Below are positions 26,626-34,786 of a DNA stretch of 64,000 bases, in pieces (positions within the stretch are counted from its first letter, which is position 1; each line of letters starts with the position of its first letter). A program made the position numbers and the translations under genes. The stretch covers positions 434,001-498,000 of the forward strand of contig NZ_SMGP01000004.1 of the NCBI RefSeq assembly GCF_004339745.1, in the 5' to 3' direction. A model generated the notes under the pieces. It was not told the DNA's origin, did not search any database, and saw only the letters and a program-made list of their open reading frames with translations. This stretch comes from Paraburkholderia sp. BL9I2N2 (GTDB lineage: Bacteria > Pseudomonadota > Gammaproteobacteria > Burkholderiales > Burkholderiaceae).

Positions 26626-29436
26626 ATGTTGAACAAGTCTTATAGGACCGTATGGAACAACGCGACCCGCACCTACGCGGCGGCGTCCGGGGTGGCGAAA
26701 AGTCGCGGTGCGAAAGGGGCTTCGGTACGCGGGGCGCTGATGGCCGCCGGAACCAGTCTGTTTGGCGTCCTGGTGGTGGCTTCGCCTGCGAGAGCGGCGG
26801 AGGAGTCGCCCAACCCGATCATGAATGCGCCTGTGCAATGGGATGTCGACACGCTGACGACCGTCTCCCAGCCGCCCGAATCCGGCGCGGCCCGTTCGAA
26901 AACGCTGACTCTGGGAGCCGCCGCGTTGACGGACGCAGTACCGGTCACCCAATACATTGCTGTGAGTTCGTTCACTACGCCGGCTTTGACGACGTCCGCG
27001 TCGGGGGGAGAAAACGCAATGGCGATTGGCGTCGGTGCGATGGCCATCGACGACAATGCGCTCGCAGTCGGTACGAGTTCCGGCGCTGCGCGTAGCAACA
27101 CGACCGCGGTCGGCGCGGGCGCAGCAGCGTTGGCGCCTTATGCGACGGTGGTGGGCGCCGGCGCGACGTCCAACTATTTCGCCGAGAATGGTGTTGCAAT
27201 CGGCTACATGGCAGCCGTTCAGAATGTCAACGCGGTGGCTATCGGGACAAACGTCCAGACGGACGCCGTAGACTCGATCGCAGCCGGCAGCGGTGCCCGG
27301 ATCACGGCGGCCGCAGCGAAAGCGATCGCGTTCGGTTCCGGCTCGAAAGCTACCGCAGCGGGTTCCGTAGCGCTCGGTGCGGATTCCGTCGCGGACCGGT
27401 CGAATACCGTCTCAGTCGGCAATGCCACGCTGCAACGGCAGATCACCAATGTTGCAGCCGGTATCCAGGGTAACGATGCCGCTAACGTCACACAGTTGAA
27501 GGGCATGGCGGCCGTACTGGGAGGCGGCACGGACGTCGCCGCTGACGGAACGATCGCAAAGCCTGTCTACAAAGTCAGCGGGAAGATATACAACGACGTC
27601 GGCTCCGCGCTCGCGGCCGCCGTCACGACCAGCACTCAGGCCAGCGCGGATTCTGTCCAGTACGATTCGAGCTCACACAGCGCCGTCACGTTGGGCGGCG
27701 CCGCCGCGCCGGTTCGGCTCACCAACGTGCGCGCCGCGAATCTCGCTGCCAACAGTTCGGACGCCGTCAACGGCGCGCAGCTGTTCACCACGAATCAGGC
27801 CGTCGCGCAGAACACGGGCAGCATCACGAACCTCGATCAGCGCGTTACGGATAACACGACGAACATCAGCAATCTCGACCAGCGCGTCACGGATAACACG
27901 ACGAACATCAGCAACCTCGATCAGCGCGTCACCGACAACACGACGAACATCAGCAACCTCGATCAGCGCACCACGACGATCGAAGGCGACGTGAACAACA
28001 TCACCAACCAGATCACCAATGGCGAGATCGGGCTCGTTCAGCAGGATCAGACGTCGCGTAATCTCACCGTGGCGAAAGGCACGGATGGCGCCCGCGTCGA
28101 TTTCACCGGTACCGGCGGCGCACGCGAGCTGACCGGGATTGCGGCGGGCACCACCGATGCATCCGCGGTCAATCTCGGCCAGTTCAAACCGATGGTGGCC
28201 GCGTTGGGCGGCGGCGCCCAGATCAACGCCGATGGTTCTGTGACCGGCCCGAGCTATCACATGCAGGGCGGCACGCAAACCACCGTCGGCGACGCGCTCG
28301 GCTCGCTCGACAACGGCCTCACCACCTTGCAGCAGAACATGGCGACCGGCGGGATCGGCATGATCACGCAGGATCCGGTGTCGCGTGTCATCAATGTCGG
28401 TGCAATCACGGACGGTAACCTGATCAACCTGGCCGGCACGGCGGGCAACCGCGTCGTCACAGGCGTGGCAGCCGGCGCGGTCGCTCCGGCCAGCAGCGAC
28501 GCGGTCAACGGTTCGCAACTGTATGCGCAGTCGGCGGGCACGGCGGTGGCGCTCGGCGGCGGGTCGACCGTCAACGCGGACGGTTCGGTGACGGCGCCGT
28601 CGTATCGCGTGGGCGGCACGGTCGTGAACAACGTCGGTAGCGCGATTACCAACCTGGACGGCCGCGTCACGCAGAACAGCAGCGACATTGCCGGCCTGCA
28701 GACCACCGTTGGCAACCTTGGCGGGGCGGTCGCGAATGCGGTGCAGTACGACAGTTCGGCGCATGACAGGATCACGCTAGGCGGCACGGCGGCCAATGCG
28801 CCGAAAGTACAGCTGACCAATCTGCAGGACGGCACGCTATCGGCCACCAGTACCGATGCAGTGACCGGTGCTCAACTCTGGAACACCAATCAGACTGTCA
28901 GCAGTCTTAGTCAGCAGGTCAACGTGGTGCAGAACAGTCAGACCACGGGCAGTCCCTATGTCGCCGTCAGCAGTTCTGGTAACGCGGCTCAGGCGATCGG
29001 CAACGGTTCGGTGGCGATTGGCGGCGGCGCCAAAGCGTCCGCGCCGAACTCGGTGGCGATCGGCGAGGGGTCGGTAGCCGATGTGACGAACACGGTGTCG
29101 GTCGGCTCGTCCGGCAGCGAGCGCCGCATCACCAACGTCGCGGCAGGCCAGACGCCCACCGATGCAGTGAATATGCAGCAGTTCCAGGGCGGCCTGAGCA
29201 ACATAGCACGCGCCGCCTACACCGGAACGGCGTCCGCTATTGCATTGACCATGGTGCCGGAAGTGGACGCGACCAAAAATCTCGCGATCGGTGTCGGAAC
29301 GGCCGGGTATAAGGGTTATCAGGCCGTAGCGGTCGGCGTGTCGGCGCGTGTCACGCAGAACCTGAAAGTGAAGCTGGGTGCCGGCATTAGCTCAGCCACG
29401 ACGACAGTGGGTGCCGGTGCGGCCTACCAGTGGTAA
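26626..29436 (+). CDS. YadA-like trimeric autotransporter adhesin
   Basis: A 936-residue surface adhesin. An extended signal peptide (ESPR: LNKSYRTVWNNATRTY, then a second hydrophobic core ending PARAAE) directs Sec export. The head has YadA-type repeats (AIGVGAMAIDDNALAVG, SVALGADSVADRSNTVSVG) with neck motifs (VTNVAAG-type, SDAVNGAQL). A stalk follows that includes three near-identical 14-residue repeats from residue 402. The C-terminal 70 residues are the four-stranded membrane anchor ending in Trp. The start has GGGAGG just upstream; a TTG 36 bases earlier is less likely. Confidence 0.93.
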   Translation: MLNKSYRTVWNNATRTYAAASGVAKSRGAKGASVRGALMAAGTSLFGVLVVASPARAAEESPNPIMNAPVQWDVDTLTTVSQPPESGAARSKTLTLGAAALTDAVPVTQYIAVSSFTTPALTTSASGGENAMAIGVGAMAIDDNALAVGTSSGAARSNTTAVGAGAAALAPYATVVGAGATSNYFAENGVAIGYMAAVQNVNAVAIGTNVQTDAVDSIAAGSGARITAAAAKAIAFGSGSKATAAGSVALGADSVADRSNTVSVGNATLQRQITNVAAGIQGNDAANVTQLKGMAAVLGGGTDVAADGTIAKPVYKVSGKIYNDVGSALAAAVTTSTQASADSVQYDSSSHSAVTLGGAAAPVRLTNVRAANLAANSSDAVNGAQLFTTNQAVAQNTGSITNLDQRVTDNTTNISNLDQRVTDNTTNISNLDQRVTDNTTNISNLDQRTTTIEGDVNNITNQITNGEIGLVQQDQTSRNLTVAKGTDGARVDFTGTGGARELTGIAAGTTDASAVNLGQFKPMVAALGGGAQINADGSVTGPSYHMQGGTQTTVGDALGSLDNGLTTLQQNMATGGIGMITQDPVSRVINVGAITDGNLINLAGTAGNRVVTGVAAGAVAPASSDAVNGSQLYAQSAGTAVALGGGSTVNADGSVTAPSYRVGGTVVNNVGSAITNLDGRVTQNSSDIAGLQTTVGNLGGAVANAVQYDSSAHDRITLGGTAANAPKVQLTNLQDGTLSATSTDAVTGAQLWNTNQTVSSLSQQVNVVQNSQTTGSPYVAVSSSGNAAQAIGNGSVAIGGGAKASAPNSVAIGEGSVADVTNTVSVGSSGSERRITNVAAGQTPTDAVNMQQFQGGLSNIARAAYTGTASAIALTMVPEVDATKNLAIGVGTAGYKGYQAVAVGVSARVTQNLKVKLGAGISSATTTVGAGAAYQW
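27829..27972 (+). repeat. 42-bp tandem repeat in the adhesin stalk
   Basis: Three full 42-base units (27829, 27871, 27913) and a partial fourth encode NLDQRVTDNTTNIS. This is two heptads per unit, fitting a coiled-coil stalk. The units differ only by a few silent changes, so the array could expand or contract by slippage or recombination and vary stalk length. Confidence 0.85.
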
Positions 29437-29572
29437 CGCAAGGGGGTTATTCGCCGCACCCGAGCGGCGCGGGCATCAATTCCGCGACGACCGCGCTCAC
29501 GGCCGGCGCGCCCGTCCCAATGGCAACAGGGAGACGGGAGATCGGCGCGTTTGACATGCGCCGGTAGACAGT

Positions 29573-29620
29573 CAGCGAGTCATGCTCGCTGCAAGCACCC
29601 CGCGCGCTGAACGCGCGGGG
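29573..29620. terminator. Two tandem hairpins between the adhesin and the small transporter subunit
   Basis: CAGCGAG/CTCGCTG (29573-29591, loop of five) is followed by CCCCGCGCG/CGCGCGGGG (29598-29620, loop CTGAA). They separate the convergent adhesin gene and MFS small-subunit gene and may stop transcription from both sides. T-tracts are poor. Confidence 0.4.
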
Positions 29621-29634
29621 TTGCCATACGACAT

Positions 29635-29763
29635 TTACTTGAAGAGCTTCATCGCCTGCGAGAGCGTATTGACCACGCCCCATGCCAGCGGCAGCGTCAC
29701 ATACAGCCAGAAGACGGCGACTTTGGCCTTGCTGGTCTGATTCCCTGCTCGAACGGTCGACAT
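29635..29763 (-). CDS. MFS transporter small subunit, 42 aa
   Basis: A 42-residue single-span membrane protein. It has a short polar N-terminus (MSTVRAGNQTSKAKVAVFW), then a hydrophobic helix containing LYVTLPLAWGVVNTL, and ends KLFK. It matches the tiny companion proteins found right after OxlT-type oxalate/formate antiporter genes. AAGGAGA lies eight bases before the ATG, and it begins ten bases after the stop of the carrier gene, so both are made from one transcript. Its exact role in the carrier is not established. Confidence 0.75.
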   Translation of the reverse strand: MSTVRAGNQTSKAKVAVFWLYVTLPLAWGVVNTLSQAMKLFK

Positions 29764-29773
29764 ACGAGTCTCC

Positions 29774-31177
29774 TTAAGCGCCTTTGGCGAGTTGTGCGTC
29801 GGTCATGTGGTGCTTGTCGTCCACGCGCTTGACCAGCAGGTTGCAGACGAAGCCGACTACAAGCAGCACGGCCATGATGTGAACGGTCATCGTGTAGGCG
29901 TCCGCCTTGGCGACGCCTTGCGCGACTTCATAGGCGCGAATGTAGTTCACCAGCACCGGACCCGCGACGCCCGCCGCGGCCCACGCCGTCAGCAGACGGC
30001 CGTGAATGCCGCCGACGAACGCCGTGCCGAACATGTCGGCGAGATACGCTGGCACGGTGGAAAAGCCGCCGCCGTACATCGTCAGGATCACGCAGTAGGC
30101 GAGCACGAAGAGAGCGATGTGACCGGACGCAGCGAAGCCCGGCACGAGGTAATACAGCACCGCGCCGAGCGCGAAGAAGATGAAGTAGGTGTTCTTGCGG
30201 CCGATCCAGTCCGACGCCGACGCCCACACGAAACGGCCGCCCATGTTGAAGAGCGACAACAGGCCGACGAAACCGGCTGCCGCGGCTGCCGACACCGTGT
30301 CCTTGAAGCTCTCCTGAATCATCACCGAGGCCTGGCCGAGAATGCCGATGCCGGCCGTCACGTTCAGGAACAGCACGAGCCAGATCAGATAGAACTGCGG
30401 CGTCTTCAACGCCTGATCGATATGCACATGGTTGCGCGAGATCATCTTGCTCTGGCTGGTGGCGCCCGGCGTCCAGCCGGCCGGCTTCCAGTCCGCCGGC
30501 GGCACGCGGATCGCGAGTGCGCCAATCGTCATCGAGATGAAGTAGGCGATGCCGAGCACGACGAACGTCTCAGCCACGCCGATGCTGGTTGCGCTTCGGA
30601 AGTGGTTCATCAACGCCACCGACAGCGGCGCGGCGATCATCGCGCCGCCGCCGAAGCCCATGATCGCCATGCCGGTCGCCATGCCGCGGCGATCCGGGAA
30701 CCAGCGGATCAGCGTGGACACCGGCGACACGTAGCCGAGGCCCAGCCCGATTCCGCCGATCACACCGTAGCCGAGATAGAGCAGCACGATCTGATGCAGA
30801 TACACGCCGAGCGCGGAAACCAGGAAGCCGCCGCCGAAGCAGCATGCGGCGGTAAACATCGTGCGGCGCGGGCCGACGCGTTCGAGCCACTTGCCGGCGA
30901 AGGCCGCCGACAAACCGAGGAACACGATCGCCAGCGAAAAGATCCAGCCGAGCGATGTCAGCGACCAGTCATCCGCGCTGGATTGCGTAATGCCGATGAC
31001 CTTGGTCAGCGGGCCGTTGAACACCGAGAAGGCATACGCCTGGCCGATACAGAGGTGGACGGCAAGGGCCGCAGGCGGAACCATCCAGCGCGAAAAACCT
31101 GGCTTCGCAACGGTGGCCTGTTTGGAAAAGAAGGGGGCGGAGCCTGAATTCCCGCTAGGCTCGGTGATACTGCTCAT
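29774..31177 (-). CDS. oxlT: MFS carrier, OxlT (oxalate/formate antiporter) family
   Basis: A 467-residue, 12-span major facilitator. N-terminal signatures are HLCIGQAYAFSVFNGPL and the loop between TM2 and TM3 (LERVGPRRTMF). The TM4-TM5 block GYVSPVSTLIRWFPDRRGMA is characteristic of OxlT/YhjX-like carriers. It likely exchanges a small organic anion such as oxalate or formate across the inner membrane. It is followed ten bases later by its 42-residue subunit. The nearby frc gene supports an oxalate role, but a pyruvate- or formate-type substrate remains possible. Confidence 0.85.
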   Translation of the reverse strand: MSSITEPSGNSGSAPFFSKQATVAKPGFSRWMVPPAALAVHLCIGQAYAFSVFNGPLTKVIGITQSSADDWSLTSLGWIFSLAIVFLGLSAAFAGKWLERVGPRRTMFTAACCFGGGFLVSALGVYLHQIVLLYLGYGVIGGIGLGLGYVSPVSTLIRWFPDRRGMATGMAIMGFGGGAMIAAPLSVALMNHFRSATSIGVAETFVVLGIAYFISMTIGALAIRVPPADWKPAGWTPGATSQSKMISRNHVHIDQALKTPQFYLIWLVLFLNVTAGIGILGQASVMIQESFKDTVSAAAAAGFVGLLSLFNMGGRFVWASASDWIGRKNTYFIFFALGAVLYYLVPGFAASGHIALFVLAYCVILTMYGGGFSTVPAYLADMFGTAFVGGIHGRLLTAWAAAGVAGPVLVNYIRAYEVAQGVAKADAYTMTVHIMAVLLVVGFVCNLLVKRVDDKHHMTDAQLAKGA

Positions 31178-31532
31178 GGTCGGTCTCCGGGGTGACGAAT
31201 TAGTTGTTATCGGCGCTTCACACCAATGCTTTAGGTCTCGCGGCGTAAAAATTGTGGTTTTTGGTGCCGTCGATATATGTAATTAAGGTGCATATGGTGT
31301 GCACGAATTCGCGCCAAAATCAGCTTCGTCGAACGATAGGGCGCGATCAAGCCCTTGGCAATATGAGATGCAAATACATAAGGTGTTTGCCTGGTGAAAC
31401 ACGACCGTAATTTGTCGAATTGCGGCTTGGCAATGAGGCTGTCCGAAATAAGCTACCGAACGCTCAAAGCAAAGCGGGCCGGCAATGGCATCTTTCGCCA
31501 CGCCGGCCCGCTTATCAGTGATCGAGGGAAAC
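31178..31532. other. Upstream region of oxlT, with symmetric element
   Basis: The right part carries the terminator of the MHS carrier. Near 31288-31304 GTGCA and TGCAC arms flank TATGGTG, about 110 bases before the oxlT start; this could be an operator. No gene is supported. Confidence 0.35.
31472..31513 (-). terminator. Intrinsic terminator of the MHS carrier gene
   Basis: Perfect 12-base arms AAGCGGGCCGGC and GCCGGCCCGCTT enclose an 18-base loop, 20 bases after the carrier stop. On the minus strand a TTTGCTTTG run follows. Confidence 0.6.
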
Positions 31533-32852
31533 TCAGTCGACGGTGCGCCCGGTCTTCATCTTGGCCGCCACGAGCACCGAGATCAGGCAGCCGACGGCCA
31601 GATACGCCGCCACCGGATGCCACGAGCCGCCGGCAAAGCTGACCAGCGCCACCGCGATGAACGGCGTGAAGCCGCCGCCGACCACGCTCGCCACCTGATA
31701 ACCCACGCCCGCGCCGCTGTAGCGGTACTCGGTGCCGAACAGTTCGGTGAACATGGGCTGCTGCACGCTCACCACCATGTCGTGCGCGATGTTGGCGAGC
31801 ATGACGGCGAACACCACGATCCACACCGTCGAGCGTGCTTCGAGCGCGAGGAAGAACGGCACCGCGCTCAGCATGCCGACCAGCGCGCCGACGATATACA
31901 CGCGGCGGCGGCCGAAACGGTCTGCCAGCAACGCGAAGCACGGAATCGTCACGCAACTCAGCGCGCCCACCAGCAGACCGATGGTGAGGAAGAACTCGCG
32001 CGGCATGTGCAGATTGGCCGTCGAGTAGTTCAGTGCGAATGCGGTCACGATATACATCGTGAACAACTCGGCCAGACGCAGTGCGATGATCAGCAGGAAC
32101 GCCTTCGGGTGGCGCAGCAAGGCTTCGACGATCGGCAGGCGCACGCTGCGCTCACCGTGCTTGCCGACTTTTTCGACGAACTCCTTCGACTCTTCCATGC
32201 TCGAGCGGATCCACAGCGCGATCAGCACCAGCACCACGCTGAACAGGAAGGGCAGGCGCCAGCCCCAACTCAGGAACGACGCGTTGTCCATCGAACGGCT
32301 GATCAGCGCGACCAGTCCCGTCGAGAGCACGAGGCCCACGCCGTAGCCGACTTGCACGCCGCTGCTATAGAACGCTTTCTTCTTCTCCGGCGCGCTTTCG
32401 ACCGCCATTAATGCCGCGCCGCCCCATTCGCCGCCCACCGCGAAGCCCTGGATCGCGCGCAGGGTCACGAGCAGCACCGGCGCCCACCAGCCGATGGTGG
32501 CGAACGACGGCAGCAGGCCGATCGCGGCGGTCGACAGACCCATCATCATCACCGTGAGCACCAGCATGCGCTTGCGTCCGAGCCGGTCGCCGTAGTGTCC
32601 GAACACGAAGCCGCCGAGCGGACGGAACAGAAAGCCGACGCCGAAGGTGGCGAACGCGGCCAGCGTGCCCATCGCCGGGCTGACTTTTGGGAAAAACTCG
32701 GAGTTGAAAACGAGCGCGGCGACGATGCCGTACAGCAGGAAGTCGTACCAGTCGACCACGGCGCCGACGAAGCTGCCGAGCGCCGCCTGGCGGGCCTGGC
32801 TGCGCGCCTTGCGGTTGTCGACCGTTGCGGCCGTCGGGATGGTGGTACTCAT
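31533..32852 (-). CDS. MFS carrier, metabolite:H+ symporter (MHS) family
   Basis: A 439-residue, 12-span carrier. MHS-type motifs are visible: LGSFVGAVVDWYDFLLYG at the N-terminus, FRPLGGFVFGHYGDRLGRK after TM2, and RAIQGFAVGGEWGGAALM in TM4. Relatives (ShiA, KgtP, ProP) import organic acids or betaine-like compounds with protons. The start at 32852 is fixed by AAGGAGA eight bases upstream and by the family start. It is divergent from the GntR gene with a candidate GntR operator between them, so it is likely part of that regulon. Confidence 0.87.
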   Translation of the reverse strand: MSTTIPTAATVDNRKARSQARQAALGSFVGAVVDWYDFLLYGIVAALVFNSEFFPKVSPAMGTLAAFATFGVGFLFRPLGGFVFGHYGDRLGRKRMLVLTVMMMGLSTAAIGLLPSFATIGWWAPVLLVTLRAIQGFAVGGEWGGAALMAVESAPEKKKAFYSSGVQVGYGVGLVLSTGLVALISRSMDNASFLSWGWRLPFLFSVVLVLIALWIRSSMEESKEFVEKVGKHGERSVRLPIVEALLRHPKAFLLIIALRLAELFTMYIVTAFALNYSTANLHMPREFFLTIGLLVGALSCVTIPCFALLADRFGRRRVYIVGALVGMLSAVPFFLALEARSTVWIVVFAVMLANIAHDMVVSVQQPMFTELFGTEYRYSGAGVGYQVASVVGGGFTPFIAVALVSFAGGSWHPVAAYLAVGCLISVLVAAKMKTGRTVD

Positions 32853-33215
32853 GACAATGTCTCCTTGAAATTCTCGGGCTGCTGGGGACGGGCGACAGAC
32901 GCAGGGCTGTGGCCGCTCCCGATCGATTGCAGGATGTGCGAAGGTTAATGATGCGGAGTCGATCCCACAATCCGCATCCGATAGAAATTGCGCGATCATC
33001 GGACGCGACTGCGCGCATAGCGCGCGTTTTGCGCGTTTACACCGAGCGCCATGCGTTCGTGCATGGCGATAAACCATCGGGAAGCAGCCCGTGCTACCGT
33101 GAGGATGTAATCCTGAAAACAACAGTTATTGATATACTACATACGGAATATTGATTTTTGCGGCAATGCAGCATATGATTGAGTCATTCCTTCACTCAAT
33201 CATTCGGAGTTACAA
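32853..33215. promoter_or_regulatory. Divergent promoter region, MHS carrier / GntR unit
   Basis: The right half is AT-rich and holds the operator-like element at 33130. No gene seen on either strand. Confidence 0.4.
33130..33144. promoter_or_regulatory. Candidate GntR operator, site 1
   Basis: TGATATACTACATAC differs at two bases from the identical sites at 34288 (reverse orientation) and 34447. It is 86 bases before the possible small gene at 33216 and 278 bases before the MHS carrier start. Confidence 0.5.
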
Positions 33216-33434
33216 ATGGAATTTGTTCCTCTTTCGCTGTTCGCCGCTGCTGTTGTTGGTTTAGGCTCTGCCGCCACTGTGCTGTTGACCCGCTGGATTC
33301 CGCGGCCGGTCGCCCAGCTTGCAGCGCAACATGGCCGCTTTGTCGGTCTGGGCGAGCAACGCGTGGCAGTGGCAACACCGTATCGTGCGCATGTTAAACA
33401 AGAGGCGATGAATGTCGTCAGAACTTCAAACTGA
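33216..33434 (+). CDS. Possible small membrane protein upstream of gntR, 72 aa
   Basis: The frame begins with a plausible membrane helix (PLSLFAAAVVGLGSAATVLL) then a basic stretch, and CGGAG precedes the ATG. It overlaps the start of the GntR gene by 23 bases, which would fit coupling. The second half is less convincing. No family recognised; it could be only leader sequence of the gntR transcript. Confidence 0.3.
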   Translation: MEFVPLSLFAAAVVGLGSAATVLLTRWIPRPVAQLAAQHGRFVGLGEQRVAVATPYRAHVKQEAMNVVRTSN

Positions 33435-34131
33435 AACAGTGGCCACACCGTTGACGTTGTCATTGCAGCCGATCGGCGCGAGCGCGAGCTTGCGCGATCA
33501 GGCGTATGCGATGCTCCGCCAGGCCATTGCCGACGCGGACATCTATCAGAACCGCGAAGAAATCCGTCTCGACGAGCGGGTGCTGAGCGAGTCGCTCGGC
33601 GTCAGCCGCACGCCGGTGCGCGAGGCCATGACGCTGCTCGAACAGGAAGGTTTTCTGCGCATGGTGCCGCGGCGCGGCATCTATATCGTGCGCAAGAGCA
33701 AGCGCGAAATCGTCGAGATGATCCAGATGTGGGCCGCGCTCGAAAGCATGGCGGCGCGTCTTGCCACGCTGCACGCCACAGACGAGGAAATCGCCCGTCT
33801 GCGCCACATGTTCGACAACTTCCGCGACGCCACGCCGGCTGAGCACATCGCCGAGTATTCGGACGCCAATATCGCGTTTCACCAGGCAATCGTCGAGTTG
33901 TCCAAGTCGCAGATCATTCTCGACACAATCAAGAACATCTTTATCCACGTGCGCGCGATTCGCCGCATGACCATTTCGCAGAGCGACCGCGCGTCGCGCT
34001 CGATCGTCGATCATCTGCGCATTATCGAGGCGCTGGAGCAGCGGGATACCGAACTGGCCGAGCGTCTCACGCGTCAGCATTCGCTGGATCTGGCCGCCTT
34101 CGTCGAGGCGAATTGCGATTTTCTGGACTGA
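33412..34131 (+). CDS. GntR/FCD-family transcriptional regulator
   Basis: A 239-residue regulator. The N-terminal winged helix is at about 20-90 (LRDQAYAMLRQAIADADIY, ERVLSESLGVSRTPVREAM, RMVPRRGIYIV). The C-terminal FCD helical effector domain is at about 95-235, with the metal/ligand residues in the IAFHQAIVELS and RRMTISQSDRA segments. FCD regulators sense organic acids. It lies between the MHS carrier and the frc cluster and is surrounded by three near-identical operator-like sites, so it probably controls both and itself. Confidence 0.9.
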   Translation: MSSELQTETVATPLTLSLQPIGASASLRDQAYAMLRQAIADADIYQNREEIRLDERVLSESLGVSRTPVREAMTLLEQEGFLRMVPRRGIYIVRKSKREIVEMIQMWAALESMAARLATLHATDEEIARLRHMFDNFRDATPAEHIAEYSDANIAFHQAIVELSKSQIILDTIKNIFIHVRAIRRMTISQSDRASRSIVDHLRIIEALEQRDTELAERLTRQHSLDLAAFVEANCDFLD

Positions 34132-34177
34132 CGGCTGGCGGCCCAAGGGGCGTCTGATTGGCAAGTTGAACAAGAAG

Positions 34178-34209
34178 GGCCCGCGGTGGAGACACCGCGG
34201 GCCTTTTTT
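34178..34209 (+). terminator. Intrinsic terminator of the GntR gene
   Basis: GGCCCGCGGTG and CACCGCGGGCC form an 11-base stem with the tetraloop GAGA, followed by TTTTTT. It separates gntR from the frc unit, which must therefore have its own promoter. Confidence 0.85.
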
Positions 34210-34287
34210 GTTTGCCGCCAAACCAACGTGGCGTGGGGCCGCGCGAGCGATGCGGGATAAACCTCGCTTGACGGTCTTAGAAATATG

Positions 34288-34302
34288 GTATGTGATATAT
34301 CA
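34288..34302. promoter_or_regulatory. Candidate GntR operator, site 2
   Basis: GTATGTGATATATCA contains the perfect palindrome TGATATATCA (34293-34302). It is the exact reverse complement of site 3 at 34447-34461, and the two centres are 154 bases apart. Confidence 0.6.
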
Positions 34303-34446
34303 AACGACGCGAGACAACAACCGGCCTCGGTGTTTTCCCTCGAATCGAGGCGCCGGGATCGGCACTTGTCCTCGTAACCCTTAGCAGACAAGCAAAAGCA
34401 GCAGAACACGAGCCATGAGCATCTGGAAATCCCGATTGATCGAATC

Positions 34447-34461
34447 TGATATATCACATAC
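34447..34461. promoter_or_regulatory. Candidate GntR operator, site 3
   Basis: TGATATATCACATAC, the inverted copy of site 2, lies 100 bases before the small gene at 34561 and thus close to the likely frc promoter. Two inverted sites could support looping repression. Confidence 0.6.
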
Positions 34462-34560
34462 GGTATGGTCCAGCTGAGTGGAGTGCAAGGTCGAGACTGT
34501 TCGAAGCGGGCGAGTTCACCGATAACCCTTTTGCGTAACCGATTGACCCAGGAGTCGACT

Positions 34561-34764
34561 ATGTCTGCAGTTGTGTCATCCCTGCACCCAGCCACGGACA
34601 CGATGCGCGTGCTCACGCTCGAGCAGGAGGTGCGCAGCGCCAGCGCCTTGCCGCGCGCTGCCCTCAAAGTGACCCATCGCACCGGCCGCCCGGCGGTCGT
34701 GAGCATCTGCGCTGACCCGAGCCAGTACGCGCTGGGGAGCCGCAACCAGACCACATACCAATGA
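34561..34764 (+). CDS. Small hypothetical protein ahead of frc, 67 aa
   Basis: An ATG with a good ribosome-binding site (CCAGGAG) starts a 67-residue soluble protein with coding-like composition (VLTLEQEVRSASALPRAALK). It ends 22 bases before frc, so it is probably the first gene of that transcript. I recognise no family. Confidence 0.45.
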   Translation: MSAVVSSLHPATDTMRVLTLEQEVRSASALPRAALKVTHRTGRPAVVSICADPSQYALGSRNQTTYQ

Positions 34765-34786
34765 GCCACCCTTCAGGAGACAGGAC

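Noticed and set aside
31283..31501. 72-codon minus-strand frame upstream of oxlT
   Set aside because: Overlaps the MHS-carrier terminator and has no family pattern; likely non-coding leader DNA.
33460..34221. 253-codon minus-strand frame over the GntR gene
   Set aside because: Antisense shadow; it also begins inside the gntR terminator.
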